A DNA stretch of 64,000 nucleotides from Clostridiales bacterium (GCA_016930575.1 JAFGGL010000065.1:1-64000), one strand, 5' to 3'. Shown: positions 1-9,295, numbered from the stretch's first letter. The notes: generated by a model not told the origin, from the sequence alone. Program-made: numbers and translations.

Positions 1-1153
1 ACGCGGCCGGTTTCGGACGCTTTCGCTCCGGCGCGGGTTTGCGTTCCGGCAGAATCAGGGAAGGGTCGTCCAGCCGTCTCCCGCTGAGCGGAAGCTCTGG
101 AGACTTGCGCTTTCCGGGTGCTTTGTACGCGGAATACCTGTCCTGCGGCTGCGGCTCGTTTTCGGGCGCGGGCACGGGCGGCCACTGTTCGATCACCTCA
201 GGCGTTTCTTCGCCTATCTGACGCGCGATCTGCGCCTTGCGCCTGCGTATCTCTTCCATACGCTTGAGCATTTTCCCGGCGTCGCCGCCTGCTTTCAGAT
301 CGGCGGGCTCGGATACGATGGTTTCATCATACAGTTCCACAGGCCGGCGCTGCTGCGGCGTCTGCCGGATCTGCGGGCGGGCGGGAGCCGGCGCGGGCGG
401 CTGGTTTTGATTTTGGCGCGCCTGGGTATCCTGCCGCAGCTTCCTGCGCATGAATGCGGGGAGCTGGAGGCTGCGTTTGCGTTTTTCTTCTTCCGCCTTT
501 TGCTTTTCCAGCTTCTTCAGATGCGCCTGCTGGCTCTTAACCAGCGCGCGCTGATCCTTGTTTTTCCGTCTCCCGTCGCGAAGCTGGCGCAGCGAGCCGA
601 TAAAATCGAAACGGGAGAAAAAAAGCAGGCACAGGAGGCTGAGCAATGACAGGATGATCACGCCGCCGACCGTGCCGACATAGGTGGAAAGCGGCCAGGC
701 GGTGAGCATGCCGAGCACGCCGCCGAAGCTGCCCTGTACGGAGGCAAGCTGATAGCTTGCGGACAGAACGCTGAAATAATCGTTCTCGGTATTCTCGGTA
801 AAGAACTCCATCAACGTCTGCGATGGCGTTTTGGTGACAAGGTTGATAATGCCAAGGACAAACATATAGAACAGGAACAGCAGCAGGTAGGCGCGCAGTG
901 GCGTTCTGCGGTAGGCGGACAGCACTACGCTCAGCCCGCCCCAGATGATGAATAGCGGGACACCGAGACAGAGCGTGCCGCCCAGGCCCTGCACGATGTG
1001 GCGGATGGACAAAAATACGCCGCCTTTGAGCAGGCTTAGGGCGGACACGGCGGCCAGAGCGCCGAGTGCTATGACGAGTATTCCAAAAATGTTCCGAAAC
1101 AGGAGGGAATCGGAACTGAAATTCTGCGCGCGCGCCCGCCTTCTGAAAGCCAT
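1..1153 (-). CDS. ftsK: DNA translocase FtsK/SpoIIIE, N-terminal part (gene runs off the left edge)
   Basis: About 384 codons of an open frame are visible, starting at ATG 1153 and leaving the window still open. The product begins with a short basic segment and then four hydrophobic helices within roughly residues 20-185. A charged, coiled linker rich in K, E and Q follows (around residues 195-235), and then a Pro/Gln-rich linker. This is the architecture of FtsK/SpoIIIE translocases, which sit at the division septum and pump chromosomal DNA through it. The ATPase motor and gamma DNA-reading domain would lie outside the window, so the assignment rests on the membrane and linker layout alone. 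It lies 12 bp downstream of the DUF3298-like gene on the same strand and may be co-transcribed with it. Confidence 0.72.
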   Translation of the reverse strand, partial: MAFRRRARAQNFSSDSLLFRNIFGILVIALGALAAVSALSLLKGGVFLSIRHIVQGLGGTLCLGVPLFIIWGGLSVVLSAYRRTPLRAYLLLFLFYMFVLGIINLVTKTPSQTLMEFFTENTENDYFSVLSASYQLASVQGSFGGVLGMLTAWPLSTYVGTVGGVIILSLLSLLCLLFFSRFDFIGSLRQLRDGRRKNKDQRALVKSQQAHLKKLEKQKAEEEKRKRSLQLPAFMRRKLRQDTQARQNQNQPPAPAPARPQIRQTPQQRRPVELYDETIVSEPADLKAGGDAGKMLKRMEEIRRRKAQIARQIGEETPEVIEQWPPVPAPENEPQPQDRYSAYKAPGKRKSPELPLSGRRLDDPSLILPERKPAPERKRPKPAA

Positions 1154-1165
1154 ACGTCCTCCGTG

Positions 1166-2362
1166 CTATTTATGTATTCGTACCGCGTACAGCACGCCGG
1201 TTTCATCGGCATACAGCATGAGTTGCCGGTTCGAGATCGTGTAATAATCTGCCGTGCCTGCGGGCAGGCCGTAATCAACAGCCGTCGATGTGTCCAGGTA
1301 CACGGATACCGGTTCTCCGAGTATTTCACGCCAACGGGTTTGCATGGTAACGCCGGTTTGGATACCGTAGAGATTCATCCGCGTTGCCAGAATTCCTTCC
1401 GCGACGGAAGCGTCGTAGCCTGCCGTCAGCGCGTCGGACAGGATCAATACCTCCCGGAACACCGGGGCTTCAAACTGGAAATATCGTCCGCCGGGAAACT
1501 GGTCCGGCGTGCGCGTCAGCCGGTAGTCCGCAATCAAATCGGGGATAGAATCGCCGAGTTTTACGGGGATGCAGGGGAGCGTGCCCTGCGAAACGATCGT
1601 TTCGATGCGCTCCTTGATCTGCGCGTCCGTGTACTGCGGCAGTAGCGCGCCGAGGCGCGAGGGAACGGAACCTTCGTTGGAAATCAGGAAAGCTTGCAGT
1701 TCCCCGTACAGAAACTGCACGGCGGCGCTGTAACCCGAAAGCAGCGCGAACTGCTGATACGGATAGTAAAAGGTTATGCCACATGAATCAAAAGCGAAGG
1801 AATCTACGGGCAGCGGCGTGATGTCCGCGTGTTCAAGGTAATTGGACAGCTCATCCTCAAGGCTTGATTGAAGCCGTGCTTCCATCCAGGCAACGGCGGC
1901 GTCGGGATCAGTGAAGAAATCTTTCATCTGCAGGCGCGCGCCGGTTTGCAGATCGTAGGCAAGCGCCGTGTACTTCTGCCCGCTTCGAAGGTTTTCCATC
2001 GTGCCTTTGGCGTTGATGACCGCGGATAACAGCGAATCCTGCAGATATGCCGTGTAGGAGACCTGCAAGCCGGCGCCGCCCGGCTGCAGGGTGCTCAGCG
2101 TGATCAGGCGCTGGGCGATAGCGGCTTCCTCCACGATCGCGTCGTTGATCGCCTGCTGGACGGCGAGGGTTTGCAGGCCGTCAAGCTGCGGATACCGTAC
2201 GTAGTTGTCGCCGATCTCCGTAGCGGTATCAACGATTTGGACGCCGACGTTTTCCCCGGACGGAAGCGCGACGGCGGTTGCGGAAACGGCATGCGACAGG
2301 CAAAATACGCAGAAAACGAGAAGCCCCGCAAAGGATAGAAATCTCCGGAATTTCATGCGCAT
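1166..2362 (-). CDS. Exported protein, DUF3298/RsiV-like
   Basis: Secreted or membrane-anchored protein of about 398 residues with no enzymatic motif that I recognise. The longest frame starts at 2467, but a GGGAG Shine-Dalgarno site lies just before ATG 2362, and that start opens directly on a basic n-region, a hydrophobic core and an ALA-type cleavage region, a classical signal peptide. The mature part holds a stretch of the type V..Y..LQDSLLSAVINAKG, then Y.LQTGARLQMKDFF and a segment with FDSCGITFYYPYQ. This order is typical of DUF3298 domains, found in exported Firmicute proteins and in RsiV-like anti-sigma factors. A C-terminal region of about 120 residues is unassigned. It sits between ftsK and pgi with its own promoter, so it is probably expressed independently of pgi. 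Confidence 0.6.
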   Translation of the reverse strand: MRMKFRRFLSFAGLLVFCVFCLSHAVSATAVALPSGENVGVQIVDTATEIGDNYVRYPQLDGLQTLAVQQAINDAIVEEAAIAQRLITLSTLQPGGAGLQVSYTAYLQDSLLSAVINAKGTMENLRSGQKYTALAYDLQTGARLQMKDFFTDPDAAVAWMEARLQSSLEDELSNYLEHADITPLPVDSFAFDSCGITFYYPYQQFALLSGYSAAVQFLYGELQAFLISNEGSVPSRLGALLPQYTDAQIKERIETIVSQGTLPCIPVKLGDSIPDLIADYRLTRTPDQFPGGRYFQFEAPVFREVLILSDALTAGYDASVAEGILATRMNLYGIQTGVTMQTRWREILGEPVSVYLDTSTAVDYGLPAGTADYYTISNRQLMLYADETGVLYAVRIHK

Positions 2363-2386
2363 TCTGGCCCGCTCCCTTCTCAAAAA

Positions 2387-2415
2387 AGTATACTCTATCG
2401 TCAAGTTTGTTGCAA
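2387..2415 (-). promoter_or_regulatory. Sigma-A-type promoter of the DUF3298-like gene
   Basis: On the minus strand TTGCAA (2415-2410) and TATACT (2392-2387) are separated by exactly 17 bp. The predicted start of transcription is about 20 bp upstream of ATG 2362, and the promoter lies just after the pgi terminator. Confidence 0.6.
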
Positions 2416-2430
2416 GTATGTTACAAAATT

Positions 2431-2458
2431 CAAAAATAACGCAGGCGCGAAGCCTGCG
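2431..2458 (-). terminator. Intrinsic terminator of pgi
   Basis: On the minus strand a 7-bp GC-rich stem (CGCAGGC/GCCTGCG, 5-nt loop) is followed by TTATTTTTG. It begins 21 bp after the pgi stop codon and separates pgi from the next gene. Confidence 0.75.
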
Positions 2459-2479
2459 CTTCATCATTCGCGTATGCTT

Positions 2480-3907
2480 CTACAGAATATAACGCGCATC
2501 AGGCGCTGGCTGTTCCCGCATTTCTTTGGCCTTGTCGGCATACTTCCGTTCGTTCGTGTTGCCGAGTACGGCAAAACTCGCGACCTTGGAGTTTTCCACA
2601 CCGGGCTGGTTGAACGCGTTGATGTCCAGAAGCTCTCCCATATACGCGGTCGCCATCTCGAAGAAGTATAATAGCTGACCGACGGTATAGGCGCTCACTT
2701 CGGGCAGGACGATGGTCTGATTCATGCGCCCGGCCTGGCAAAGAGCGAATTCCGTACCCTTCAGTTCCGCGTCAAGCAGTTGATTGAGCGTTTTGCCGCC
2801 GAGAAAGGCGACATTGGGAAACGATTCGCATCCGTGCGGGATCGGAACCTCGTTGCGGAAATTCTCCACCTTCAAAAAGGTGATCACCTTGTCAAACGGG
2901 CCTTCGGTATACAGCTGCAGCTGGCTGTGCTGGTCGGTCACGCCCAGGGCCTTGGCGGGCGTCTGCCCGTAGTTGACGGAAACGCCTTTGCGGGTGATAT
3001 TCTTGCCCAGGCTTTCCGCCCAGAGCTGGCAGAACCAGTCCGCCATGTATTTCAGGCTGTCGGCGTAGGGCATCACGACCTGGATGTTCGCGCCGTGGTT
3101 TTCCATCGTGATATACTGCAGCACGGCTTCCATCAGCGCGGGGTTTTTCCAAACGTCATCCGTTTTGCAGCGCGCGTCCATCGCCGCCGCGCCTTTAAGC
3201 AGCGCGCGGATATCGATTCCGCAAACCGCGGCGGGAAGCAGCCCGACGGGGGAAAGTTCGCTGAAACGTCCGCCGACGCCGTCCGGGATAACGAACATGC
3301 GGAAGCCTTCCTCTTTGCAGATCCTGACCAGGTTGCCGTTCTCCTTATCGGTGGTGGCGATGATGTGTTTCTGCCAGCCTTCGCCGATCTTCTTCTTCAA
3401 AAGGCCGGAGATAATCAGATACTGGCTCATGGTTTCGGCGGTCGCGCCGCTTTTGGTGATCACGTTGAAACAGGTTTTTGTTACATCGATCACATCCAAA
3501 AGCGACGCGACGCGTTCGGGATCGATATTGTCTTCCACGTAAAATTTCGGACCGTTTCGCTGTTCCAGCTCGTTCCAGCGCAAATGGTTGAGCGCTGCCT
3601 GCACCGCGATGGGGCCCAGCGCGCTGCCGCCGATACCAAGAACCACGAAAGCGTCAAAGGTACCGCGCACATAGGCGGCGGCTACTTCAATATCCCGCAC
3701 GATCTCAGTTTGGTTATAGGGCAGTTCCGTCCATCCAAGCATCAGATTGTCGTTGCCGCGGTTTTTTGCAACGGCATGCTGCGCCGCCCTGGCCTGCGCA
3801 GCCAGACGATCGATTTCGCCTGCGGCGATGCCATGTCCCGCGCCCAGGCGCTCGGTCATCATATTGTTGATATCCAGCGTGATCCGCAGTTCGTTTGTCT
3901 GTCTCAC
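2480..3907 (-). CDS. pgi: Glucose-6-phosphate isomerase
   Basis: Interconverts glucose 6-phosphate and fructose 6-phosphate in the cytoplasm. The 475-residue product shows the family landmarks: VVLGIGGSALGP in the sugar-phosphate-binding region, ITKSGATAETMSQ, GGRFSELSPVGLLPA, and NQPGVENSK near the C-terminus. The length is close to that of short Clostridia-type PGIs. The start is GTG 3907, preceded by an AGGAGGAA Shine-Dalgarno site with good spacing. It is a single gene: a terminator of the hexuronate operon lies upstream and its own terminator lies downstream. A TATAAT -10 element is visible at 3941-3936 on the minus strand. Its position beside hexuronate genes may be coincidental. Confidence 0.95.
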   Translation of the reverse strand: MRQTNELRITLDINNMMTERLGAGHGIAAGEIDRLAAQARAAQHAVAKNRGNDNLMLGWTELPYNQTEIVRDIEVAAAYVRGTFDAFVVLGIGGSALGPIAVQAALNHLRWNELEQRNGPKFYVEDNIDPERVASLLDVIDVTKTCFNVITKSGATAETMSQYLIISGLLKKKIGEGWQKHIIATTDKENGNLVRICKEEGFRMFVIPDGVGGRFSELSPVGLLPAAVCGIDIRALLKGAAAMDARCKTDDVWKNPALMEAVLQYITMENHGANIQVVMPYADSLKYMADWFCQLWAESLGKNITRKGVSVNYGQTPAKALGVTDQHSQLQLYTEGPFDKVITFLKVENFRNEVPIPHGCESFPNVAFLGGKTLNQLLDAELKGTEFALCQAGRMNQTIVLPEVSAYTVGQLLYFFEMATAYMGELLDINAFNQPGVENSKVASFAVLGNTNERKYADKAKEMREQPAPDARYIL

Positions 3908-3956
3908 GAAAGTTCCTCCTCAATTCCTCTTTGCGATTATATCACAGGGAAGCGGG

Positions 3957-3987
3957 TAAAAAAAGAGCGTTTCCATATCGGAAACGC
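3957..3987 (-). terminator. Intrinsic terminator of the hexuronate operon
   Basis: On the minus strand an 8-bp stem GCGTTTCC/GGAAACGC with a 5-nt loop is followed by TCTTTTTTTA. It lies 26 bp after the stop codon of the SDR gene. Confidence 0.85.
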
Positions 3988-4013
3988 CCGAAAGGTATTG
4001 TTGCCGGTATTAT

Positions 4014-4808
4014 TTACGGCTGCCGGCCGATGTAGGCCAGAATGCCGCCGTCCACATACAGGATATGCCCGTTGACGAAGTCCGAAGCGCAGCTGGCCAG
4101 GAATACGGCGGGGCCGACCAGATCTTCGGGATTGCCCCAGCGGTTGGCGGGGGTTTTCGCACGGATGAACGCGTCGAACGGGTGCATGGAGCCGTCGGCC
4201 TGTTTCTCGCGCAGCGGCGCCGTCTGCGGCGTGGCGATATAGCCGGGGCCAAGACCGTTGCACTGGATGTTGTGCTGCCCGTACTCCGAGCAGATGTTGC
4301 GCGTGAGCATCTTCAGCCCGCCCTTGGCGGCGGCGTAGGCGGATACGGTCTCGCGCCCGAGCTCGCTCATCATCGAGCAGATGTTAATGATCTTGCCGTG
4401 TCCTTTCTTGATCATGGAGGGTATCACGGCCTTGGACACGATGAACGGCGCGTTGAGGTCGACGTCGATCACCTTGCGGAAATCCGAAGCGGACATTTCG
4501 ATCATCGGCACGCGCTTGATGATGCCCGCGTTGTTAACGAGGATATCAATTACGCCGATCTCCTTCTCGATCTTCGCGACCAGCGCGTTCACCGCGGCCT
4601 CGTCCGTTACGTCGCAAACGTAGCCGTAGGACTTGATGCCCGCGTCCTTGTAGGCGCTTAAACCTTTGTCCACGAGCTCTTGACTGATGTCGTTGAATAC
4701 GATGGTCGCTCCTGCCTTGGCAAAGCCTTCGGCGATCGCAAAGCCGATGCCGTAGCTGCCGCCGGTGATCAGCGCAACTTTATCCATGAGTGAAAATGCG
4801 GAATTCAT
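4014..4808 (-). CDS. SDR oxidoreductase, KduD / gluconate 5-dehydrogenase-like
   Basis: NAD(P)-dependent short-chain dehydrogenase of 264 residues. The Rossmann motif TGGSYGIG is at 15-22, NNAG at 92-95, and the catalytic Ser145, Tyr158 and Lys162 are all present. The region GPGYIATPQTAPLRE and the IRAKTPANRWG segment resemble gluconate 5-dehydrogenases and the 2-deoxy-D-gluconate 3-dehydrogenase KduD. As the last gene of an operon with kduI, kdgK and KDPG aldolase, the likely job is reduction of 2,5-diketo-3-deoxygluconate to 2-keto-3-deoxygluconate (KduD role). A gluconate 5-dehydrogenase activity cannot be excluded from sequence alone. ATG 4808 follows an AAGGAGGAGAG Shine-Dalgarno site and lies 11 bp after kdgK. 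Confidence 0.85.
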   Translation of the reverse strand: MNSAFSLMDKVALITGGSYGIGFAIAEGFAKAGATIVFNDISQELVDKGLSAYKDAGIKSYGYVCDVTDEAAVNALVAKIEKEIGVIDILVNNAGIIKRVPMIEMSASDFRKVIDVDLNAPFIVSKAVIPSMIKKGHGKIINICSMMSELGRETVSAYAAAKGGLKMLTRNICSEYGQHNIQCNGLGPGYIATPQTAPLREKQADGSMHPFDAFIRAKTPANRWGNPEDLVGPAVFLASCASDFVNGHILYVDGGILAYIGRQP

Positions 4809-4819
4809 CTCTCTCCTCC

Positions 4820-5851
4820 TTATCGTTGTACGCGGCCGGAACCGCTACCTTTCATCAGGCCTTCGACCTCGGGCACGGATACACGGTTGAAGTCGCCCGA
4901 AATCGTGTGCTTCAGGCAGCTTGCGGCAACCGCAAATTCCAGCGCTGTTTGTTCGTCGTCATAGGTATTCAGCCCGTAGATCAGCCCGGCGCCGAAGCTG
5001 TCGCCGCCGCCGACGCGATCCACGATGTCGGTGATCGAATACTTGCGACTCAGATGGAAATCTTTGCCGTTGTACAGGCAGGCGCTCCAGTCGTTATGGT
5101 TGGCGCTCTTGGATTCGCGAAGCGTGATGGCGACCCGCTTGACGTTTGGGTACTTGTTCATGGCGAGTTTCGCGATGGCCTGGTACTGGGCGACGTTCAG
5201 CTCGCCCGTCTCCACGGCGGCCTGGCTTTCGGCCTTGAGCAGCAGGGATTTCTGAAAATCCTCTTCGTTGGCGATGACGGTGTCCACGTACCGCACCAGC
5301 TCCGTCATCACCTGGTCGGCGGTCTTGCCGTATTTCCAGAGGTTTTTGCGGTAGTTGAGGTCGCAGCTGACGTGCAGGCCGAGTTTCTTGGCGGTTTTCA
5401 CGGCCGCAAGGCTCAGCTGCGCGGCGCTTTCGCTGATGGCGGGGGTGATGCCGGTGATGTGGAACCACTGCGCGCCGTCCAAGGCAGTTTCCCAGTCGAT
5501 GTCGTCCGTCCCGGCTTCGGCAATCGCGCTGTGTGCGCGGTCGTAGACCACCTTGCTCGGGCGCTGCACGGCGCCGGTCTCCAGGTAATAGATGCCCATG
5601 CGTCCCGGCTTGCGCACGATGGCGGACGTATCGACGCCAAAACCGCGAAGCTCGCGCACACAGGCGTCGCCGACCGCGTTGTCGGGAAGCACGGTCACAA
5701 AACGGGCGTCCATACCGTAATTGGCAAGGCTGACGGCTACGTTTGCCTCGCCGCCGCCGAACGTGGCTTCAAGCGCCGGGGATTGGAACCAGCGCTCAAA
5801 TCCGGGACTTTTCAAGCGAAGCATGATCTCGCCGAAGGTCACAACTTTCAT
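4820..5851 (-). CDS. kdgK: 2-keto-3-deoxygluconate kinase (PfkB family)
   Basis: Phosphorylates 2-keto-3-deoxygluconate (KDG) to KDPG with ATP. The 343-residue product starts [13 protein letters not shown] and has the substrate-binding [13 protein letters not shown] segment. DLNYRKNLW lies in the middle, and the PfkB signature with the catalytic Asp, [13 protein letters not shown], lies towards the C-terminus. The length and the FGGGE..V motif are typical of KDG kinases rather than fructokinases. It lies between eda (33-bp gap) and the SDR gene (11-bp gap) on the same strand, so the operon contains consecutive steps of KDG catabolism. Confidence 0.93.
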   Translation of the reverse strand: MKVVTFGEIMLRLKSPGFERWFQSPALEATFGGGEANVAVSLANYGMDARFVTVLPDNAVGDACVRELRGFGVDTSAIVRKPGRMGIYYLETGAVQRPSKVVYDRAHSAIAEAGTDDIDWETALDGAQWFHITGITPAISESAAQLSLAAVKTAKKLGLHVSCDLNYRKNLWKYGKTADQVMTELVRYVDTVIANEEDFQKSLLLKAESQAAVETGELNVAQYQAIAKLAMNKYPNVKRVAITLRESKSANHNDWSACLYNGKDFHLSRKYSITDIVDRVGGGDSFGAGLIYGLNTYDDEQTALEFAVAASCLKHTISGDFNRVSVPEVEGLMKGSGSGRVQR

Positions 5852-5884
5852 CAGTCTGTCATCCTTTCGAATTCATCAAACGGT

Positions 5885-6841
5885 TTATTTCTGCAGAAGG
5901 TGGAACGCGAATCCGGCGATCTCATCCTTCAAGTATATCGCGATCAGTTTTCCTTCTTTCACGACCGCGCTGTCCTCGTCAAAGACGAAGCCCCTCTGTT
6001 CCAGATACCAGCGGGCACGGTGGATGTAATTGGTTCCCAGCGCGATATGGCCGTGCGTGCCCCGGAACGGTTTTTTGATAAACTCCAGCGCGGTGCCGGT
6101 AAAGGTGGCGCTGTTGCCGTCCTTCACGGGCCAGCCGAGGAGCTTGGCAAACATCTGCGCGTCTTTCATCGCCTGCTCGGGGCTGCCGGAATTGATGCCG
6201 ATATGCCTGAGTTCAAATCCGAGCATGCGGGTAACGGCTCCCGAAGTGATTTCTTCGATCTTTGCCCAGTCTTTGGCCGCGATCGCTTTTTGATCCACCA
6301 TCCAGCTGCCGCCGCAGGCAATGACTTTGGAGAAATTCAGGTAATCCAGGAGATTGCTTTCATCCACGCCGCCGGTCGGTATGAAGGTCACGTCAACGTA
6401 CGGGCCGCTCAGCGCCTTGATAACCTTCAGGCCGCCGACCGCTTCCGCGGGGAAGAACTTCACGGTTTTCAAGCCCAGAGACAGCGCGACTTCGATATCG
6501 GTGGCGTTGGAACAGCCGGGAACGATCGCAACGCCGGTTTTCTGACAATGCCTGACCACTTCGGGGTTGATGCCCGGGCTTACGATATAGGCGGCGCCGG
6601 CCGCTACCGCGCGGTCGACCTGCCCGGTCGTCAGCACGGTGCCCGCGCCAAGCATCACATCGGGAAGTTCTTTATGAACGCGCTGGATGGATTCCTCGGC
6701 GGCTTCGGTGCGGAAGGTGATCTCCGCAACGGGAAGGCCGCCGTTTTTAAGCGCCCTGCAAAGCGGAACGGCGTCGTCGGCATCCGTAACTTTTATGACC
6801 GGGATCATTCCGGCCAAAGACAGTTTGGTGACCATATCCAT
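5885..6841 (-). CDS. eda: KDPG aldolase fused to a C-terminal VOC/glyoxalase-like domain
   Basis: Residues 1 to about 205 are a 2-keto-3-deoxy-6-phosphogluconate aldolase, which splits KDPG into pyruvate and glyceraldehyde 3-phosphate. Glu40 (VAEITFRT) and the Schiff-base Lys128 (TVKFFPAEAVGG) are in place, and GAGTVLT and the FIPTGGV phosphate loop are intact. Ordinary Eda proteins end near residue 210. Here about 110 further residues follow (from ELRHIGINSGSPEQA to AFHLLQK) with the pattern of a vicinal-oxygen-chelate domain: a starting strand with HIGI, a paired LLGWPV...F module, then GHIALGTNY. No metal triad can be assigned safely. The extra domain could act on a related uronate intermediate, regulate the aldolase or only stabilise it. 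The upstream gene is kduI (41-bp gap). Confidence 0.9.
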   Translation of the reverse strand: MDMVTKLSLAGMIPVIKVTDADDAVPLCRALKNGGLPVAEITFRTEAAEESIQRVHKELPDVMLGAGTVLTTGQVDRAVAAGAAYIVSPGINPEVVRHCQKTGVAIVPGCSNATDIEVALSLGLKTVKFFPAEAVGGLKVIKALSGPYVDVTFIPTGGVDESNLLDYLNFSKVIACGGSWMVDQKAIAAKDWAKIEEITSGAVTRMLGFELRHIGINSGSPEQAMKDAQMFAKLLGWPVKDGNSATFTGTALEFIKKPFRGTHGHIALGTNYIHRARWYLEQRGFVFDEDSAVVKEGKLIAIYLKDEIAGFAFHLLQK

Positions 6842-6882
6842 GGTTCGTCACATCGCTTTCCAGTAAAAAATGAAGCAGAACC

Positions 6883-7713
6883 TTATTTTAGATCCTGCAT
6901 GGGAACGGCGTCCATGTCGTCAAAGGCCTGGTTCTCTCCGACCATACCCCAGATGAAGGAGTATCCCTTCGTGCCGCTGGCGCTGTGGATGGACCAGCTG
7001 GGGCTGATGACCGCCTGCCGGTTGCGGACGACGATATGCCGCGTTTCCGACGGTTGTCCCATGTAATGAAAAATGACGGCGTTCTCGTCAAGGTTGAAAT
7101 ACAGGTACACTTCCATCCGGCGGTCATGCGTATGGCACGGCATGGTATTCCAGACGTTTCCGGGCATCAGGTTCGTCATGCCCATCACAAGCTGGCAGCT
7201 TTCCACCTGGCCGGGAAGGATATACTTGCAGATCGTGCGGTGGTTGCTTTCCTCCTGCGAACCGAGTTCCACCTTGGCGCAGTCTTCCGGTTTGATCAGC
7301 ATCGTGGGGCAGCTGCGGTGCGCGGGAGCGGAATTGAAATAAAACATCGCGGGGCTGTTCGCGTCCGCGCTTTCAAAAACCACGTCGCCCGCGCCGCTGC
7401 CGATGTATAAACCGTCCTTGTGACGCAGCGAATATTTCTTGCCGTCGACCGTAACGCTGCCGGAGGCGCCGATATTGATCACGCCGAGTTCACGGCGCTC
7501 CAGAAAACTTTTGGCGTGCAGCGCGCCTCCAGACGGCAGGCCGAGAGCTTTTCCGGCGGGGACGGCGCTGCCGGTGATAATCCGGTCGATATGGCTGTAG
7601 ACCGTCTTCACAGAATCCGGATGAAAGAGGTCCTCAATCAGAAACTCCTGACGAAGGCGCGTTGTGTCATAATACCTGAAATCTATGGGGTTCGTTGCGT
7701 TACGCAGTTCCAT
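6883..7713 (-). CDS. kduI: 5-keto-4-deoxyuronate isomerase
   Basis: Isomerises 5-keto-4-deoxyuronate, the product of pectin or glycosaminoglycan unsaturated disaccharide breakdown, to 2,5-diketo-3-deoxygluconate. The 276-residue protein has the family's cupin metal ligands: His194, His196 and Glu201 in MPCHTHDRRMEVYLYF, and His243 in SPSWSIHSA. Length and end-to-end pattern match KduI. ATG 7713 has an AAAGGAGG site upstream. The gene lies downstream of uxaB and upstream of eda on the same strand, tying unsaturated uronate use to the common KDG pathway. Confidence 0.95.
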   Translation of the reverse strand: MELRNATNPIDFRYYDTTRLRQEFLIEDLFHPDSVKTVYSHIDRIITGSAVPAGKALGLPSGGALHAKSFLERRELGVINIGASGSVTVDGKKYSLRHKDGLYIGSGAGDVVFESADANSPAMFYFNSAPAHRSCPTMLIKPEDCAKVELGSQEESNHRTICKYILPGQVESCQLVMGMTNLMPGNVWNTMPCHTHDRRMEVYLYFNLDENAVIFHYMGQPSETRHIVVRNRQAVISPSWSIHSASGTKGYSFIWGMVGENQAFDDMDAVPMQDLK

Positions 7714-7787
7714 GTGAATAAATCCTCCTTTAGTTTATATACAACTTTTCACGGATTGGGTATTCGCCACCCAGATTGGTTTTCCTT

Positions 7788-9266
7788 TTATATTTCGGCA
7801 TTCCCTGAAAAACGCTCCGAAAGAGCTTGTTTCATGCCGTTTTGCTTGATATCTTCCAGGGCGTGCGATACGGTTTGCGCAAGGCCGGGAATTGCAGACA
7901 AGTTTTGCCCCCAAAACGTTTCATTCTGTAGAAACAGTACGGCTTGCTCCTGCGCGGACAGCGGCGTTATCTCCAAAAAGAAGCGTAAAACCGCTTCGTC
8001 GTCCAGTATCCGATACGGGATTCCGTCCCGCTCGCAGATAAGCGCGCCGTCTCTGACCGCATACCCCTGGTACAGCGCCATCAGAGAAGCAAGAGAAAAC
8101 GTAAGGTGTGCGGGGGGGCTGCCGGTTTGCTCGATATACGCAAGGAAACTCGGCATGCAGCGGGCGCGCCATTTGGATACGGAGTTAAGCGAGATGGAAA
8201 GCAGTTGATGCCGGATAAACGGATTTTCAAAGCGGCTGATGACCGCGCTTGCAAAGGCTTCCAGATCAGCCTTCGGCAAAGTCAGGGTCGGAATGACTTC
8301 CCGGTGAAGCGTATCCAGGATGAACTGCTTGATCTTTGGATCCTCCATGGCTTGCCGTACGGTATTGTGCCCGCACAGATAGGCTGCCGGGACGAAGGAC
8401 GTATGCGCGCCGTTGAGGATGCGTACCTTGCGCTGCTTGTAGGGTTTTTGATCGTCGGTGAATATAACGGGCAGACCGCAGGCGTCCAGCGGAAGTTCTT
8501 TCTGGATATCGGTTTGCGATTCGATTACCCACAGGCCGAACGGTTCCGCGGTATCCAGAAGTTTGTCCTCGTACCCGAGTTTTTGCCAGATAGCTTCGGC
8601 ATCGTCCTTCGGATATCCCGTCACGATGCGGTCAACGAGCGTGGAGGCGAATACGCAGGCTTTATCCAGCCAGTCAATAAAACGATCGCCAAGCTTCCAT
8701 CGCCGTGCAAGCGTATACACGCATTGCCTGAGCACGACGCCGTTGTCGTCGATCAGCTCGACGGGTAGGATGATCAGCCCCTTGCTTAAGTCGTAATTAA
8801 AAGCCTCCGCGCGTTCATACAGGAATTTCGTCAGTTTCCCGGGGTATGAATGCGGAGGAGTATATTCCGGGCGGTCTTCTTCATCCAGAACGATACCGGC
8901 CTCGGTGGTGTTGCTAACAATAAAACGCAGGCTTTCAAGCCCTGCATACGCGGCGTATTTCCCATATTCCGTATAGCAGTCCACGGCGTCGTGAACACAG
9001 GTGATGAGCCGCGAGAATTCCACCTGTCTGCCGTTTTCTATTCCCCGAAGAAGAACGGTGTAGCGGCAATCCTGTGCGTGAAACCGTTCCAAAGTGCCGT
9101 ATTCGATCGGTTTAGTGATCGTAACGCTGCCGCGAAATAGGCCGTTTTCATTGGCGATATCCAGCATGTAGTCCACAAAAGCCCTCAGGAAATTGCCTTC
9201 GCCGAACTGCAGGATTTTGACTTCAAGATCCTTTGCAGGGGCTATATCTGCCGATAATCTCCTCAA
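7788..9266 (-). CDS. uxaB: Tagaturonate reductase / altronate oxidoreductase
   Basis: NAD-dependent mannitol-dehydrogenase-family enzyme that reduces tagaturonate to altronate in galacturonate catabolism. The 492-residue protein opens with KILQFGEGNFLRAFVDYMLD, the characteristic UxaB N-terminus. It also shows NTTEAGI and the KVRILNGAHTSFVPAAYL segment, which holds the family's catalytic region. The start is TTG 9266, chosen because a GGAGGTG site lies 11 bp upstream and no ATG fits. It is the first gene of the hexuronate operon. UxaA, UxaC and a transporter, which complete galacturonate use, are not in the window. Confidence 0.92.
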   Translation of the reverse strand: MRRLSADIAPAKDLEVKILQFGEGNFLRAFVDYMLDIANENGLFRGSVTITKPIEYGTLERFHAQDCRYTVLLRGIENGRQVEFSRLITCVHDAVDCYTEYGKYAAYAGLESLRFIVSNTTEAGIVLDEEDRPEYTPPHSYPGKLTKFLYERAEAFNYDLSKGLIILPVELIDDNGVVLRQCVYTLARRWKLGDRFIDWLDKACVFASTLVDRIVTGYPKDDAEAIWQKLGYEDKLLDTAEPFGLWVIESQTDIQKELPLDACGLPVIFTDDQKPYKQRKVRILNGAHTSFVPAAYLCGHNTVRQAMEDPKIKQFILDTLHREVIPTLTLPKADLEAFASAVISRFENPFIRHQLLSISLNSVSKWRARCMPSFLAYIEQTGSPPAHLTFSLASLMALYQGYAVRDGALICERDGIPYRILDDEAVLRFFLEITPLSAQEQAVLFLQNETFWGQNLSAIPGLAQTVSHALEDIKQNGMKQALSERFSGNAEI

Positions 9267-9295
9267 TAGTTACAGCACCTCCGTTCCGGAACAGT

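Noticed and set aside
2780-4075. 431-codon plus-strand frame
   Set aside because: Antisense to pgi, whose conserved motifs cover the whole region; no ribosome site.
4790-7066. 758-codon open frame on the plus strand
   Set aside because: It lies antisense to kdgK, eda and kduI, which have complete active-site motifs. The translation shows no recognisable domain and looks like codon-bias shadow.
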